Position numbers and translations under genes: made by a program. Source: Kalmusia sp. IMI 367209 (Eukaryota; Ascomycota; Dothideomycetes; Pleosporales; Didymosphaeriaceae). Taken from it: 64,000 bases of DNA. Location: the NCBI GenBank assembly GCA_027946365.1, contig JAPEUQ010000007.1, forward strand, positions 1,736,001 through 1,800,000. The letters run 5' to 3'. The first letter of the stretch is position 1. Every line of letters starts with the position of its first letter. This document shows positions 54,074 to 64,000 of this stretch, piece after piece. The notes beneath the pieces are model-generated. The model was not told where the DNA came from. It saw only the letters and a program-made list of their open reading frames with translations, and ran no database searches.

Positions 54074-55243
54074 CACATTGGTTGATGAAGTATATGGTAA
54101 CGAAAGGTTGCCCGAGTATGGAACAAAGTGAGTCAATCCGATGAGCCGCATAATTTCACATTGTTCTCGTGTTGTTGCACATGGCATGGGTAAAGAGTGT
54201 ATTTCGTATGAACGTTGTTTAACTCACCAATCACCTTCGGCGTCGTCGACGGCCATTATCGGCCATCAAACACTCTTGTGCTGTAGGCAAACGCGCGCGG
54301 TTTGGAATGTTACCACTGATCCTATCCCTCATCTAAGGTCTACGAGATTTGTGGTGACGCCTATGCTCTCGCCTACTCGTCTTCAGCATGTAACGGTGTA
54401 GAGAAATCGAGTGTTCGATCCTGCAGAAGGAGTGTTTGGTTGACGGAAAGGCACTGTGGGCGCAAGATGTCAACTCTGTGGTTAGGCTGGAAGTGGCTAG
54501 TGCCATTTCGTCATACTTCAATCTGAGAACATCTTGGTGCCCAGCATCTAGAGATCTGACGCTGTCTCCACTATGCACGATGAGCGCTCTGACAGCAGCA
54601 GAATTATCGCATTGACATATTTAATAACTTTGACAGCACGATTGCCTTCGACGTCACGCATCTTCGCTCGGGAACAGCTGTTTCCGTGAACGCCATCGGT
54701 CTTGCTGATTGGACAGACAAGCGAGACAGCGATTGCCCCATCACGTCCCCGCCTCCTAACCCAGATCTCGAATACTAATTTACAAATTCACGACCATCGC
54801 CTCGGACCATTGGATATCCGGAGGGACGTGTTTCGAAACATCATTTCCTCTTTTGTACGCAAGGGTCCTAGTTGGTGAAGGCGCTAGTCCCTTTCGATGC
54901 TTGACAGCTTCTTTCGGGAATGGTCTAAGTGGTATAGTTTCTATCAGCCGTATCTATCTGTATGTAAGCCTAAGGAGTAAGACCAATGCCCGCCTTGGAA
55001 GCGGAGAAGATGGCGATCTCACGGGAAGAGATACATCCGCAAGTGCATCGCCTCTTCGCGATGTGGAGGCAATGAAGTTAATGACGATGCTGGCTAATGA
55101 GCCGTGAGCCCATAAGAAACGGGAAATTTGGGTCGTGGTTCAGTCTATAAAGATCGAAGGAGTCAGCCGTGTAGTTGTTATACGCAACTTTGACTCAATT
55201 GCAACCAAAAGTTCAAGTTACTACACCAGTCCACACTTGCAAG
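54074..55243. other. Divergent promoter region, eIF2B-like gene / ferritin-like gene
   Basis: 1.17 kb. No supported gene. The right end is the promoter and CA-rich leader of the secreted ferritin-like gene, with TATAAAG at about 55145. Confidence 0.5.
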
Positions 55244-56274
55244 ATGAAGTTCCTCGTCACCGTATCCGCCTTGCTGGCGACTTGCTCTGCGCACCCTACT
55301 CGTCGTGCGGAAGCTCCGTCGGCGCCTAACATAACCGATGTAGACATCCTACAATATGCTCTTACATTGGAGCACTTGGGTAGGTCTATCCACTATTTCA
55401 AGGTCGTACACATACTGAGTCGCGATTTCTAGAGGACAAGTTCTACCGTGAGGGTCTCGCAAACTTCACGTGGGAGCATTTCAAGGAGGCTGGTTACAGC
55501 GAGACGTTCTACAAGAATCTCAAGGAAGTCTCGTACGATGAGACAACTCACGTCTCCTTCCTCACCCAGGCACTCACTGGTGAGCACCCTTGTTGAGTCA
55601 CCTGGTTCTACCTCCACTGATTCCTTTAAGCTGTCAACGCAACGCCCGTCGCAGAGTGCACATACGCTTTTGGCGTCACTGATGTCAAGACCTTCCTCGC
55701 AACAGCCTCGATCCTTGAAGGTGTTGGTGTTTCAGCTTATCTCGGCGCCGCTGCCTCAATCATGGAGAAGCTGTACCTCACTGCTGCCGGATCCATCCTG
55801 ACTGTTGAGTCGCGCCATTCAGCCTACCTCCGCGCCGCAAACAAGCAGTCGCCCTTCCCGCAAGCCTTCGATGCCCCACTTACGTTTGACCAAGTATACA
55901 CCCTTGCTGCGCCGTTCATCGTCTCTTGCCCCGAGAGCAATGGCATGCTTCCAGTCAAGGCTTTCCCAATGCTTGCTGTCGATCCGGAGTGCCAAGGTAT
56001 CAAGACAAACAAGACCATCACGCTTGAGACGCCTGAGCCAGTGGCTGGATATGGACAGGTTGGACAATACTTCGCGGCTTGGATCAGTGTTACAGGACCA
56101 ACGTTCACAAACGTGACGGCCGTAAGTGACAAGAAGTTCTCTACCATGGTGCCTCCGGGTTTCCACGGCCAGAGCTATGTCGTTCTTACCAAGGAGGATG
56201 GCTGCGTGAAGGATGATTGTGTTGTCGCTGGACCAGCCATCGTCGAGGTGGAGGGTGCCAGTGGTATGGAATAA
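55244..56274 (+). CDS. Secreted ferritin-like (Ferritin_2 / rds1-type) protein
   Basis: Exons 55244-55379, 55433-55579 and 55631-56274 give 308 residues. Signal peptide 1-16 ([14 protein letters not shown]) with a short RR-containing propeptide. Then the four-helix ferritin-like domain: [33 protein letters not shown] with its ExxH, and [20 protein letters not shown], ending in SRHSAYLR near 200. The iron-ligand pattern (Glu, ExxH, Glu, ExxH-like) seems preserved. The C-terminal 90 residues form a beta-rich region with two cysteines (EDGCVKDDC). Fission yeast Rds1 and its filamentous relatives are stress- and sporulation-linked; the reaction is not established. Intron sites are short and canonical. 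Confidence 0.9.
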
Positions 56275-56376
56275 GAGTCTTGATGGTTCGGAAGATTGTA
56301 TATATCTGAAAATACTCGATGACAGAGCTATCGCTACTATCAAATTGTAATCTATAATTCCTAGTACAATCTACCT

Positions 56377-57357
56377 CTACTGCACAAGTGTGATCGTCCC
56401 AAAACTAGGATCAGATGCGTATTTCTCATTTAAAGCAATCAACTCTTCAACATCCCAGTTGGACATCACAAACCTGCCCTTCAGGAACGCCGCCTCAGGG
56501 CTCGCAAGCCACACCGCAAAACCCCTAGGTAAACTCAAGTCATCAAAGTCGAACCCTGAGATCTTGCCCCGATCCATCATTTTCTCCACCCCTGGAGTGA
56601 TAATCGCACCTGGATTGAAATGATGAATGCGAATCGGTTGCCCGGGAAGACGGTCGACCTCAGCCTGCAGGGCCTGCATGATGCGCGTAAATGCAAGCTT
56701 AGAGGATGCGTAGGCACCTTGACCGGGGATCACGAAGTATGCGGCGGTTGAAGATACATCTAGGATGGTCTTTTTCCAGTTGGGTGGCGTGGTGCCAGAG
56801 GTATCTTTTACGATACCATCCAAGGTCGTGTTTGGGATGCAAGGAATCTCGGGTGCGAGGAAAGCGCGTACCAAATTCAAGTTGCCTATCACGTTTGTCT
56901 CAAACGAGTCGCGGTACACGTCTGGTCCGAATTCGATCGACACCTTGCCTTGGGTGAGCACAGCCGCGTTCGTCACCAAGATGTCGATATCTATGCTGTC
57001 CTTGGTTTTCCCGTTGCCTTCGTTGAGGCGGGCGCGAATAGCGCGGAAGGCATCCTCTACTGCGGTCGAATCTCGAATGTCCAGTAGAAAGGGCCAGACC
57101 TCAGCGTTGCGGCCTGCAGCCGTGTTCTCTTCGTTGAATCGAGTGACGGCTTCATCTAGAGCTTCCTGGCGGCGGGCGATGATGATGATTCGAGCGGCAC
57201 CTGCAATGGCGAAGCCTTGTGCGATAGCGAAACCGATGCCGCCTGCACCCCCTGAGATGACGACTGCTTTTCCTGAAGCTGAAAGCGTTGGGTTCGCGGG
57301 ATCTATGGCAGGGTATACTTTGTTATGAATGGTCTTGGTCAAATGAGGAATAGACAT
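56377..57357 (-). CDS. Short-chain dehydrogenase/reductase, cytosolic
   Basis: Single exon, 326 residues from the ATG at 57357 (MSIPHLTKTIHNKVYPAI); an upstream in-frame ATG at 57399 adds 14 residues of poor quality. SDR parts: SGGAGGIGFAIA (TGxxxGxG variant with Ser), DIDILVTNAA, a serine in ILDVSSTAAY, active-site YASSK, and FNPGAIITPG. Its long, Ile-rich N-terminus and the C-terminal WLASPEAAFLKGRFVMSNWD box are typical of a fungal SDR subgroup often seen near secondary-metabolism genes. No such cluster is visible here. Substrate unknown. It converges on the ferritin-like gene. Confidence 0.9.
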   Translation of the reverse strand: MSIPHLTKTIHNKVYPAIDPANPTLSASGKAVVISGGAGGIGFAIAQGFAIAGAARIIIIARRQEALDEAVTRFNEENTAAGRNAEVWPFLLDIRDSTAVEDAFRAIRARLNEGNGKTKDSIDIDILVTNAAVLTQGKVSIEFGPDVYRDSFETNVIGNLNLVRAFLAPEIPCIPNTTLDGIVKDTSGTTPPNWKKTILDVSSTAAYFVIPGQGAYASSKLAFTRIMQALQAEVDRLPGQPIRIHHFNPGAIITPGVEKMMDRGKISGFDFDDLSLPRGFAVWLASPEAAFLKGRFVMSNWDVEELIALNEKYASDPSFGTITLVQ

Positions 57358-58007
57358 GATTATGATCGTCTGGCGGAGTCTCGATGCATGATAGCACACT
57401 CTGTGAAAGATACTTATATCCTACTTGACGTACCTGATTTCTAAGATGGCATACTTAATTCCGAAAGCATAATGCAGACGGACGACGATTTTCGGCGCTC
57501 ATATATAACGGTATTGCCAAGTTCAGATTGTCACCATATACATGTTGCTGACGCTAGCATACTGCCACAGCAGTGTGAGTCAACGGTCCGTGCACTCGGC
57601 AATACCGGTAGCGGAAGGTGGAGCATAGAACTATGTCTTGGTAAACATCTATGCCATGCATCACTTTATGATCTATCTTGAACCCAAGATGACGTATAAT
57701 GTTGAAGTGGCGGCCTCATAAGTATGAAAGGAATAGCCCTGAGTATTTCCTGTATATCAATGTCAACACCAAAGGTTCATAAAATTTAATCCCCCAAACA
57801 AACCACGACACAAGCGCCGCGAAAAGGCCCGATTGGTTACCCCACTTTCTGACATAATTATGAACGATAGGCACTGGGCGCATGTAGTCCTCTTAGCAAT
57901 CAAAGTGCAATTTGGACATATTCAGATGTCTGCGTAGCTATTTTGATTCCTAATATGTGTCTATGTGGTTATACAGCTACCTTGGATACTCAGGTCAACC
58001 CATTCTA
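57358..58007. other. Intergenic, no supported gene
   Basis: 0.65 kb with moderately AT-rich sequence and no frame of interest. Confidence 0.55.
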
Positions 58008-59166
58008 TCAACGCTTTCCATCAGCATCCAAAAGCTCAGTGTATTGCTCGATCGCCCGTTCGACAGTATCCTGAAACGAACGAAACTCCCATCCGAACGC
58101 CGTTTCCGTATCTTTGCAGTCCACTTTCCACCTCGTCGTTGGTAGAGTGCCGCCTAATGGTAGTTCTTTGCTTTCGCATCGAGCCGGAAATCTAGACCGA
58201 ACGACATCGATCATAGAGTCCCAAATAATGCCTTCCGGGTACCCTGTAGCAGATAGATAGTCCTTATTGCCGGGTACTGAAGTTCGAATGGCATCTACAT
58301 GTGCTTTTGCTACATCAGCTACATCGATCGGAACCCCAACCATCGGGTACGGCTACTGGTGTCCGAGGATCGGCGATAGTTTCAGGTCCCACAACGGAGT
58401 ATTGTTGCTCAGGTCTGCGACACTAGTCGCACGGTCGTCAGCCCCAAAAATGACTCCTGGCAAGATCTGGACGATGTCGAAATGCGGCTTGTTTGTCGTG
58501 ACGAAGTCATGCGCCGCAGTCCGAGCCAAAGCTTTGGAGGTCCAATACGCTTCCATGGCGCTCGATACGGTTCGTGTGGGATTGGGATTGATATCCGCGG
58601 CAGTGTAGGTCTTGTCGTCCGGGTTTGCAAGCCAGCTGAAGGGAATCAGTGTGACCATTGAGGACGTGATAATCACCCTCTTCACGGATGGTGCTTTCTT
58701 CGCAGAGTGGAGCATAGCTGTACACATCTGTACAGCTGGGTCGATGATATCGCGATCGTAGTCATCGGACTATGACACGGGTAAGCATCTAACAAGTACC
58801 CAAGGGATAAAATTCGGTAGCATGATCATACTTCGTTGGCCAATGGGCTCGCTATATGCAGGATAGCTACGACGTCCGCAAGTTTGTCGTCAAATGCACC
58901 AGGGATGGCCAAATCCGATACAACCACGAAATCAAGCTGGTTGACAAATGGAGCGATCTTGATGTGGGACTTCAGTGTCTCGGCCTGTGCAGGTCGACGA
59001 ATCACGGCCCGTACGGCTTGACCGGCCTCGAGGATGATAAGAAGTGTCTTGAACCCGACATACCCAGTGGGCCCAGTGATCTTCAAGTCTCTTAGTTATC
59101 ATGGTCATAATGTTGTACCAAGAGTGGGTGCTAAATGCACGAACTTACGAGTATGACACCTCCCAT
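58008..59166 (-). pseudogene. NAD(P)-dependent aldehyde/dihydroflavonol reductase-like gene with internal TAG
   Basis: Exons 59166-59149 (MGGVIL), 59080-58832 and 58769-58008 join in frame to 343 codons of an extended-SDR reductase. Visible parts: ITGPTGYVGFKTL nucleotide-binding loop, VAILHIASPLANE, KRVIITSSMVTLIPF, the active-site Tyr and Lys in EAYWTSKALA, and VQILPGVIFG. A TAG at 58355-58353 (codon 228) interrupts the frame between SPILGHQ and PYPMVGVPIDVADVAKAH. The downstream part keeps the same frame and family similarity to the end. So a single nonsense change breaks an otherwise complete gene. Read-through, a strain-specific null or a base error are the options. It would reduce an aldehyde or ketone with NADPH. 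It precedes another epimerase-type gene on the same strand. Confidence 0.75.
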
Positions 59167-59730
59167 AATGGAATCATATAACGCGCGAGATACTGAGTAG
59201 AGGATGAAGAGGCGCGATGGCTAATATTTGTTTTTGACGGCAGCGTACTGCTCGCTTGGAGCATGCTCGACCATCGAAAGCCTCTCGGAATTCCGAGTAC
59301 GCGACTTGGCTGGTTACGGTATACCACCTCGCTTGATAAATTTACCTCATGATTAGAGAGACGCGCTAAATTGAGCTGCATATATATTCGCTTTAGCGAA
59401 GATAAGTGTCATTTCGCGTAGACATCGCTTGTTTCGGGACAGGAGCGGTCGCTTACTAACTATGAGTGCCGCATCTTGGGTACTAGAATAGTTCACCTAA
59501 GTACAGACTATTGGAGGACATTATCCAAATGCCTACGACTGCATTAGATATTTTAGGCTACGCTGCTGGCCGGAGCTTCGGATCACTAGCAAAGCAACGG
59601 AGCGCAAAAGACAAATAATGGATCTACCTTGAAAAATACCAGTTACAACAATAAGAAGTATCAGCCCGAGTTCTTTATTAGAATGTAGAAGCCATAAGCT
59701 ACTGATTAATCAAGCTTTCTGCCTACGATA
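59167..59730. other. Intergenic, no supported gene
   Basis: 0.56 kb between two co-oriented reductase-type genes. Nothing else seen. Confidence 0.55.
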
Positions 59731-60762
59731 TCAACATCTATACCCTGGTGCCTCCTGAACCATACGGTGCCAGTCAAAATCCAGGGGCTCCCACCCAAGG
59801 GCCCTCAGCTTGTCAGCTTTACTCCTTGAACTGCTGCAAAACAGATACGGCGCGAAGTTTCCACACTCTGCCTGGATCTCCTCTACAGACTTGATCTGCA
59901 CATCAGCCGTCGGGATTCTGCCTTCTTTGTAGAGTCTGGTGGCACACGCGGCGACCCTATCTGCAAGCGATAGTTCAAAAGCCTCAATAAAATAGTATCC
60001 ATGCTCTCCAAGCTGGACTCGACTGTTATCTCCCTTCATCGCTTCTTCCAAAAGGAACACGCACGCACGACCGAGGTCCTCGATCGAGATGGTGCTCCAC
60101 GCATTCATAGCTTCCCCTCCTAAGAAGGCACCTTTGTGCTTCAGAATGATATCATACATAGTACGCTGATGTGTTTCAGTGCGACCTGCGCCCAGCCCAC
60201 GACCGAGAATAGTCGGCGGGGCCAAAATTAACGAGTAGATGCCCTTCTGTACTGATAGCTTACGGATTGCGTTATCGGTGGCAACGCTCGTGCGCGTCTC
60301 TTCCAGAGCAAGAATGGCTTCCCAGTCATGCACATCGCTCCAAACATGAGGCGAGTTTTCGCCTAGCGTTGGGTGCCCGACGTTACTGGAACCAGAGATC
60401 TGAACGAAGATCGGTTTTTCGGTCGCGTTAGACGATTGGCTTTTGGGGTTCTGAGCGGTACCGTTCATGAGTGCAAGGACAGCATCTCTGAAATCGCCAC
60501 AGGCTTGTATAACGATGTCTGCTTTGGCGGCCTCGCGCTGTAGGAGTTCTAGGTCGTCAAGCCTGCCGATGACGGGAGTGACGGTCCACCCGTAGAAGCT
60601 GGTGAGCGTTTCTGCTTGTGTGCTGTCGCGAACGAGCGCCCGTACGAGGATGGAGGGTTGCGATCTCTTGAGGACTGTTAGGAAAGTGCCACCGATATAC
60701 CCAAGCGCGCCAGTAATGAATAGGAGAGGCAACGGCGCCGGAGGCTCAAGAGTCGTAGCCAT
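59731..60762 (-). CDS. NAD-dependent epimerase/NmrA-like oxidoreductase
   Basis: Single exon, 343 residues. Rossmann start LFITGALGYIGGTFL at 14-28, then LVRALVRDSTQAETL, DIVIQACGDF, FVQISGSSNVGHP, SLILAPPTILGRG and AWSTISIEDLGRACVFLLE. This is the layout of atypical extended SDRs close to fungal NAD(P)-binding proteins annotated as epimerases or NmrA-like. The usual Tyr-x3-Lys is not obvious, so it may bind cofactor for sensing or act on an atypical substrate. C-terminal SKADKLRALGWEPLDFDWHR is a family feature. No intron and no targeting signal. Confidence 0.85.
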   Translation of the reverse strand: MATTLEPPAPLPLLFITGALGYIGGTFLTVLKRSQPSILVRALVRDSTQAETLTSFYGWTVTPVIGRLDDLELLQREAAKADIVIQACGDFRDAVLALMNGTAQNPKSQSSNATEKPIFVQISGSSNVGHPTLGENSPHVWSDVHDWEAILALEETRTSVATDNAIRKLSVQKGIYSLILAPPTILGRGLGAGRTETHQRTMYDIILKHKGAFLGGEAMNAWSTISIEDLGRACVFLLEEAMKGDNSRVQLGEHGYYFIEAFELSLADRVAACATRLYKEGRIPTADVQIKSVEEIQAECGNFAPYLFCSSSRSKADKLRALGWEPLDFDWHRMVQEAPGYRC

Positions 60763-61609
60763 TGAGTTAGTTTTTTGTAAAAGAATACTTTAGGCTTATG
60801 GAGAAATTTCTATGTCGATAGCAATATACTCCAAGTATATGTGCCTGAGGCTCATAGCGCAGATTGTTTGTATGTATCGTCTCGATTACAAATGCTCCAG
60901 TAGATTTGAAATTATGCAACCTTGCAAATTCAGAAGGGGAATATTAATTATTCCCAATTATAAATCAATCACTGGGACAGGCGTGCACTACTCGGAGTCC
61001 CGAGTCTATTCGGGAAGCATCAAAACGGAAAAACCAGAGACTCAATGCTTACCCATTCATTAAACTTTAGTATACCTTGAGTGCTGGCTAAAGTTTAGTT
61101 TTTGACATCTCATATGGCATTTTATGAAAGTTTCTAGTGCCTAGTACCTTTGAGAATGCGATTCACGCTTTGATAGACTTCACCGTCCTGATTCGGATGC
61201 TGTCTACTCTACGGCAACAAGTCAAGGCATTGAAGATCGCATAAAGTCGCGTTCCTTACTCAACTGAGTGTGGATAGGTTTTTTAACACATTGCTCTGAT
61301 ACGAAATGGAAACGTGTAAAGTTGGTCTTCCTTTGCAGCCGTTGGGATCACTCACTGTTCGTTCATGTCTGATGAACAATATACATAAACTGAATCATTG
61401 TCTTGGTCTGGAGCTGTACATCTATATTCCCGTTTCTATGGCTGAATATAGCTACCGCTGAATTGTCAACAGCCATCACAGTGGAGACTCATATTCCCGT
61501 TGCGTCACATCGTCCCGTGGTAGGCAATATCAACCGCGCACTAAAACTGCCCAATACAACTTCAAAAAGCATAATAGACACACCCTAAGTGCAAGAGATC
61601 GACGGCTCT
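60763..61609. other. Intergenic, no supported gene
   Basis: 0.85 kb, partly AT-rich (60800-61120). No supported gene. Confidence 0.55.
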
Positions 61610-62287
61610 TTACGGCCATCCAGATCCACCGCTGGACTTCTTGTTGTCCGGATGCCACTGACAACCCCAATGGATGTAACTCAAGTCGTCCGCGAACTCT
61701 GTGTCTTCAGCTCTATTCTCCGGATCGCTCTCCACGTACTCTGCCTTTCCATTGCCTGGATCGCAGTTCTCGCTAGCGTGGATTCAGTCTATTTTGGATA
61801 CTAGGAATTGAGGTTGGCAACTTACTTGGACTCGTAGAAAAAGCACACATACTCCTTCGGCATTGTGGGATTGCGCCAACCCTTATGAGAATCGACATGG
61901 GCGCTCGTGATCTTATTGCCATCATAATCCTCAAGGGCATTGCACCACGAAGATCCGGACGTCTTGTTGAAGGGAGCATGCATCTTGATAATATCGCCGC
62001 TCTTCTTGGCATGGAAGCCACCGAAAGTATAGTCTTCAACTTCCATATTGTCGTCGCGCTTGAGCAGAGTTGCTGTATCCACATGCTTCCCAATGTTAGT
62101 GTGCGATATGAATGCGGATTCAGACATCAGTACTCACGGCAAGCGTTGGGATCGGGACAGGTGCGCGTGCGATCTTGTGTGCCACCTGTTGGACGTGACC
62201 AGCTTCAGGGTCGAAAGGCATGGCTGCTGGAGACGCAACAACGATAGCAGCGAGGGTAAAGATTGAGAAGAAGTCGAAGAATTGCAT
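61610..62287 (-). CDS. Small secreted protein A (four cysteines)
   Basis: Exons 62287-62138, 62085-61826 and 61772-61610 give 190 residues. Signal peptide 1-18 (FFDFFSIFTLAAIVVAS), then a propeptide-like stretch ending near LLKRDDNM, a probable KR (kexin) site. The mature part is acidic with cysteines in SSWCNAL, YVCFFYES, NENCDPG and HWGCQW. The second intron (GTAAGT...CTAG, phase 2) splits the codon just before ENC. It is the first of three secreted genes in 2.4 kb; the motif C-F-F-Y-E-S-N^E-N-C (^ intron) has counterparts at the same intron in the other two. The first intron acceptor is AAG and less certain. Function unknown, candidate effector by features only. Confidence 0.75.
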
Positions 62288-62568
62288 CGTGGGCAAGATG
62301 TCGGCAGGCTTGGGTGCAATGGTTGAACGAACGGCAAATCTAAGTCGAGGTAGAGAACAATTTCAGTGGTGATACAATGGCTTATGTACATCTCAAGAGC
62401 CCGCGAGTGGGGCGCTGACGTGACTAGCTCAGACACCCGAGATGAAGGAAGGCGCGATCATGTTATTGCCTTAATAAGTGTAAGACTCAACTTCTTGCGC
62501 TTCTCATCCCCACCTTCTCATCTACACATCAGATAGCTCCTCAATCGCTCTAAAACGCATCCGCAACC

Positions 62569-63062
62569 ATGTGCCGACTCGCATTCCTCGCCACACTCCT
62601 TGTTTTCGCATGTTCCGTGGTTGGTATGGCCATGCCCACCGTCACAACAGCAGTGCAGCGTAGCGATGACAGCAGCAGTAATGATCCAGCTGGAGACACA
62701 CTTTCACTTCACCTTCCCACTCAGCCGTCCGACACTTGGCCTACCAACATCCCCAAAGGCCAATGTGGTTCATACTGGACCTTCTACGAAAAGTATCAAC
62801 TCTACACCGAATACCCGCTCCGCCTGGCCCCAAAATGCTGGAGCATAGTGAATGAGACCCACGTGAAGGCGGTCATTGTTCACAATGAGCATTGCGACTC
62901 GTGTGTCTTCTACGAGTAAGCAATTTTATCTGCTTGGATAGCGCAAAGTGACCGCTGACCTTTTCCAGGGATGAGAAGTGTAGGGGCAAGATCAACTCGG
63001 TGGGCGGTCCTACGAGCAATCCTCAATCTCTGGGGGCTACGGGCAGTTACCGTTGCTTGTAG
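62569..63062 (+). CDS. Small secreted protein B (six mature cysteines)
   Basis: Exons 62569-62915 and 62969-63062 give 146 residues. Signal peptide 1-20 (LAFLATLLVFACSVVGM). A Ser/Thr/Pro-rich pro-region (23-60) precedes the cysteine-containing domain: GQCGSYW, PKCWSIV, EHCDSCVFYE and, across a phase-2 intron (GTAAGC...CCAG), DEKCRGKINSV and a final YRCL. Divergent from protein A across 281 bp. The intron lies in the Glu codon right before D-E-K-C, the same place as in its neighbours. No known domain recognised. A small disulfide-stabilised extracellular protein is the reasonable reading, and effector function is inference. Confidence 0.8.
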
Positions 63063-63491
63063 TGGAGCCATCCAATGGCAACCTGAGTAGAAAATAGATC
63101 TTGGTGAGTGGCAAAAATATCTATTATTCATATTGCAGTGTTGATACGTCAAGGTTTACTTGATACCCCGCTGTACGATTTTATGGAAGGATGGTGGTAA
63201 AATCAAGACCCACGAGATATCACGAGTGAGGATGGTCATCGGAACCACCTAGCAATGCACATAGGTAAAGAATGACGGATTAACGTCTAGTCAATAAGTG
63301 ATACATTCAAGCAAATTAAAGAAAGTGTTGAATGGAAGATGGAGTAGAGCCCTCAGTGACATCCCAAGAGAAGCAAAATAACCTAAAATCTATGACAGCC
63401 TGTAACATGCTCTCGTCAGCATGGGATACCCTGGGAACATTTGTTCGTCTCTGAATAGTGGAGTAAGAAGATGTCCATACTTCCTCGAGCT
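63063..63491. other. Intergenic between convergent secreted-protein genes
   Basis: 0.43 kb, moderately AT-rich, no supported gene. Confidence 0.55.
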
Positions 63492-63940
63492 TCACCAATG
63501 CTTTGGTGCTTGCCAGACCTTGTAGCTCTTGTATTTATCGTTTTCGTTATCGGGTTTGAAGAACCAATCATCATGTCCGAAACGTACATCGCCGATCTTT
63601 TCTTTACAGTTCTGGTCTCTTTGCACAAATGAGTACACAATCGCTGGATATGGGCCTTGGAAAGTACATACCTGTACAGATTGACGTTATAGCCCGAGGC
63701 GAGATACCAATGGGTGCCTGTCTGCTGAAGCGTGACACAATCACCCGGAAAGGTAATGCATATTTTCTCAAAATCTTTGCCGACCACGTTACGCTCATTC
63801 CATACAGTCAATCCCACTTGTTGATAACGAGCACCACGCTGTGGCTGACCGCAATCCTTGGCGATATCCGACATTTTGCTACCCGCAGTCGAGGTGGCAA
63901 GCCAGGTGAGGCCAACGGTGAAGATGGTCCCGGCATACAT
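63492..63940 (-). CDS. Small secreted protein C (four cysteines)
   Basis: Exons 63940-63672 and 63618-63492 give 131 residues. Signal peptide 1-20 (MYAGTIFTVGLTWLATSTAG). The mature part has AKDCGQ, KICITFPGDCVTL, NVNLYR and, after a phase-2 intron (GTATGT...CAAAG, 53 nt), DQNCKEKIGDVRFGHDDWFF and a Lys/Tyr-rich end. The acceptor was chosen because it alone keeps DQNCKEKI in frame. The intron sits in the Arg codon just before D-Q-N-C, matching proteins A and B. C-K-E-K-I-G-D-V is close to C-R-G-K-I-N-S-V of protein B. Function unknown. Confidence 0.75.
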
Positions 63941-64000
63941 AGCAGGCGATAGAAACTCCTAGAGAGCGTAAATCTGCATCATATATTAGCAACATAATTG

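Noticed and set aside
57358..60762. Secondary-metabolite cluster formed by two SDRs and two reductase-type genes
   Set aside because: No backbone enzyme (PKS, NRPS, terpene synthase, DMATS), P450 or pathway regulator is present in the window.

Overview
This is nuclear DNA of a filamentous ascomycete (Pezizomycotina; Dothideomycetes is my best guess, by inference). Supporting signs are short 45-100 nt spliceosomal introns with GT-AG ends and CTRAY-type branch sites, a class III chitin synthase, HET-domain genes, a PNP_UDP-domain protein, Zn2Cys6 regulation, small secreted cysteine-rich proteins, and a TA-rich block with the look of repeat-induced point mutation. I found no convincing tRNA, rRNA or CRISPR. 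LAYOUT: 1-2420 is a decayed repeat region: about 18 copies of a 67-68 bp tandem repeat, interrupted by a TA-rich degenerate insert. 3942-10346 holds two intronless genes in tandem: a PNP_UDP-domain protein and a 1578-residue TPR-like repeat protein. They carry the same 17-residue motif, at the C-terminus of the first and the N-terminus of the second. 11640-12599 is a GH17 glucanase, and a long sparse stretch follows. 15700-18585 is a class III chitin synthase. 20240-27003 holds mostly housekeeping genes: a DUF218 protein, a small charged protein, a frameshifted RIB7-like gene, UBC12 and ILV5. 27221-29503 has a cupin-like gene and a small secreted protein. 29827-35686 has two HET-domain genes in tandem. 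36543-47847 looks like a carbohydrate-use cluster: a Zn2Cys6 regulator divergent from a DUF2264 gene, then a GH88 unsaturated glucuronyl hydrolase, a GH5 hydrolase and an MFS carrier. 49018-57357 has an SDR, the p24 protein Erv25, an eIF2B-family protein, a secreted ferritin-like protein and a second SDR. 58008-60762 has two NAD(P)-epimerase/reductase genes, the first broken by an in-frame TAG. 61610-63940 has three small secreted cysteine-containing proteins that share an intron position next to a conserved cysteine. HOW THEY WORK TOGETHER: the strongest system candidate is the 3942-10346 pair. PNP_UDP and TPR are the two ends of a common fungal NLR architecture (PNP_UDP / NB-ARC / TPR). Here they are separate genes with no nucleotide-binding domain between them, and each bears a matching amyloid/RHIM-like motif facing its partner. 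This suggests a receptor-effector pair signalling by templated assembly. The second most unusual object is the tandem repeat: read on the minus strand, each unit looks like a complete about 65-nt intron followed by a 3-nt exon. Exon borders were placed by eye from splice consensus, frame continuity and family similarity. No alignment or database search was run.
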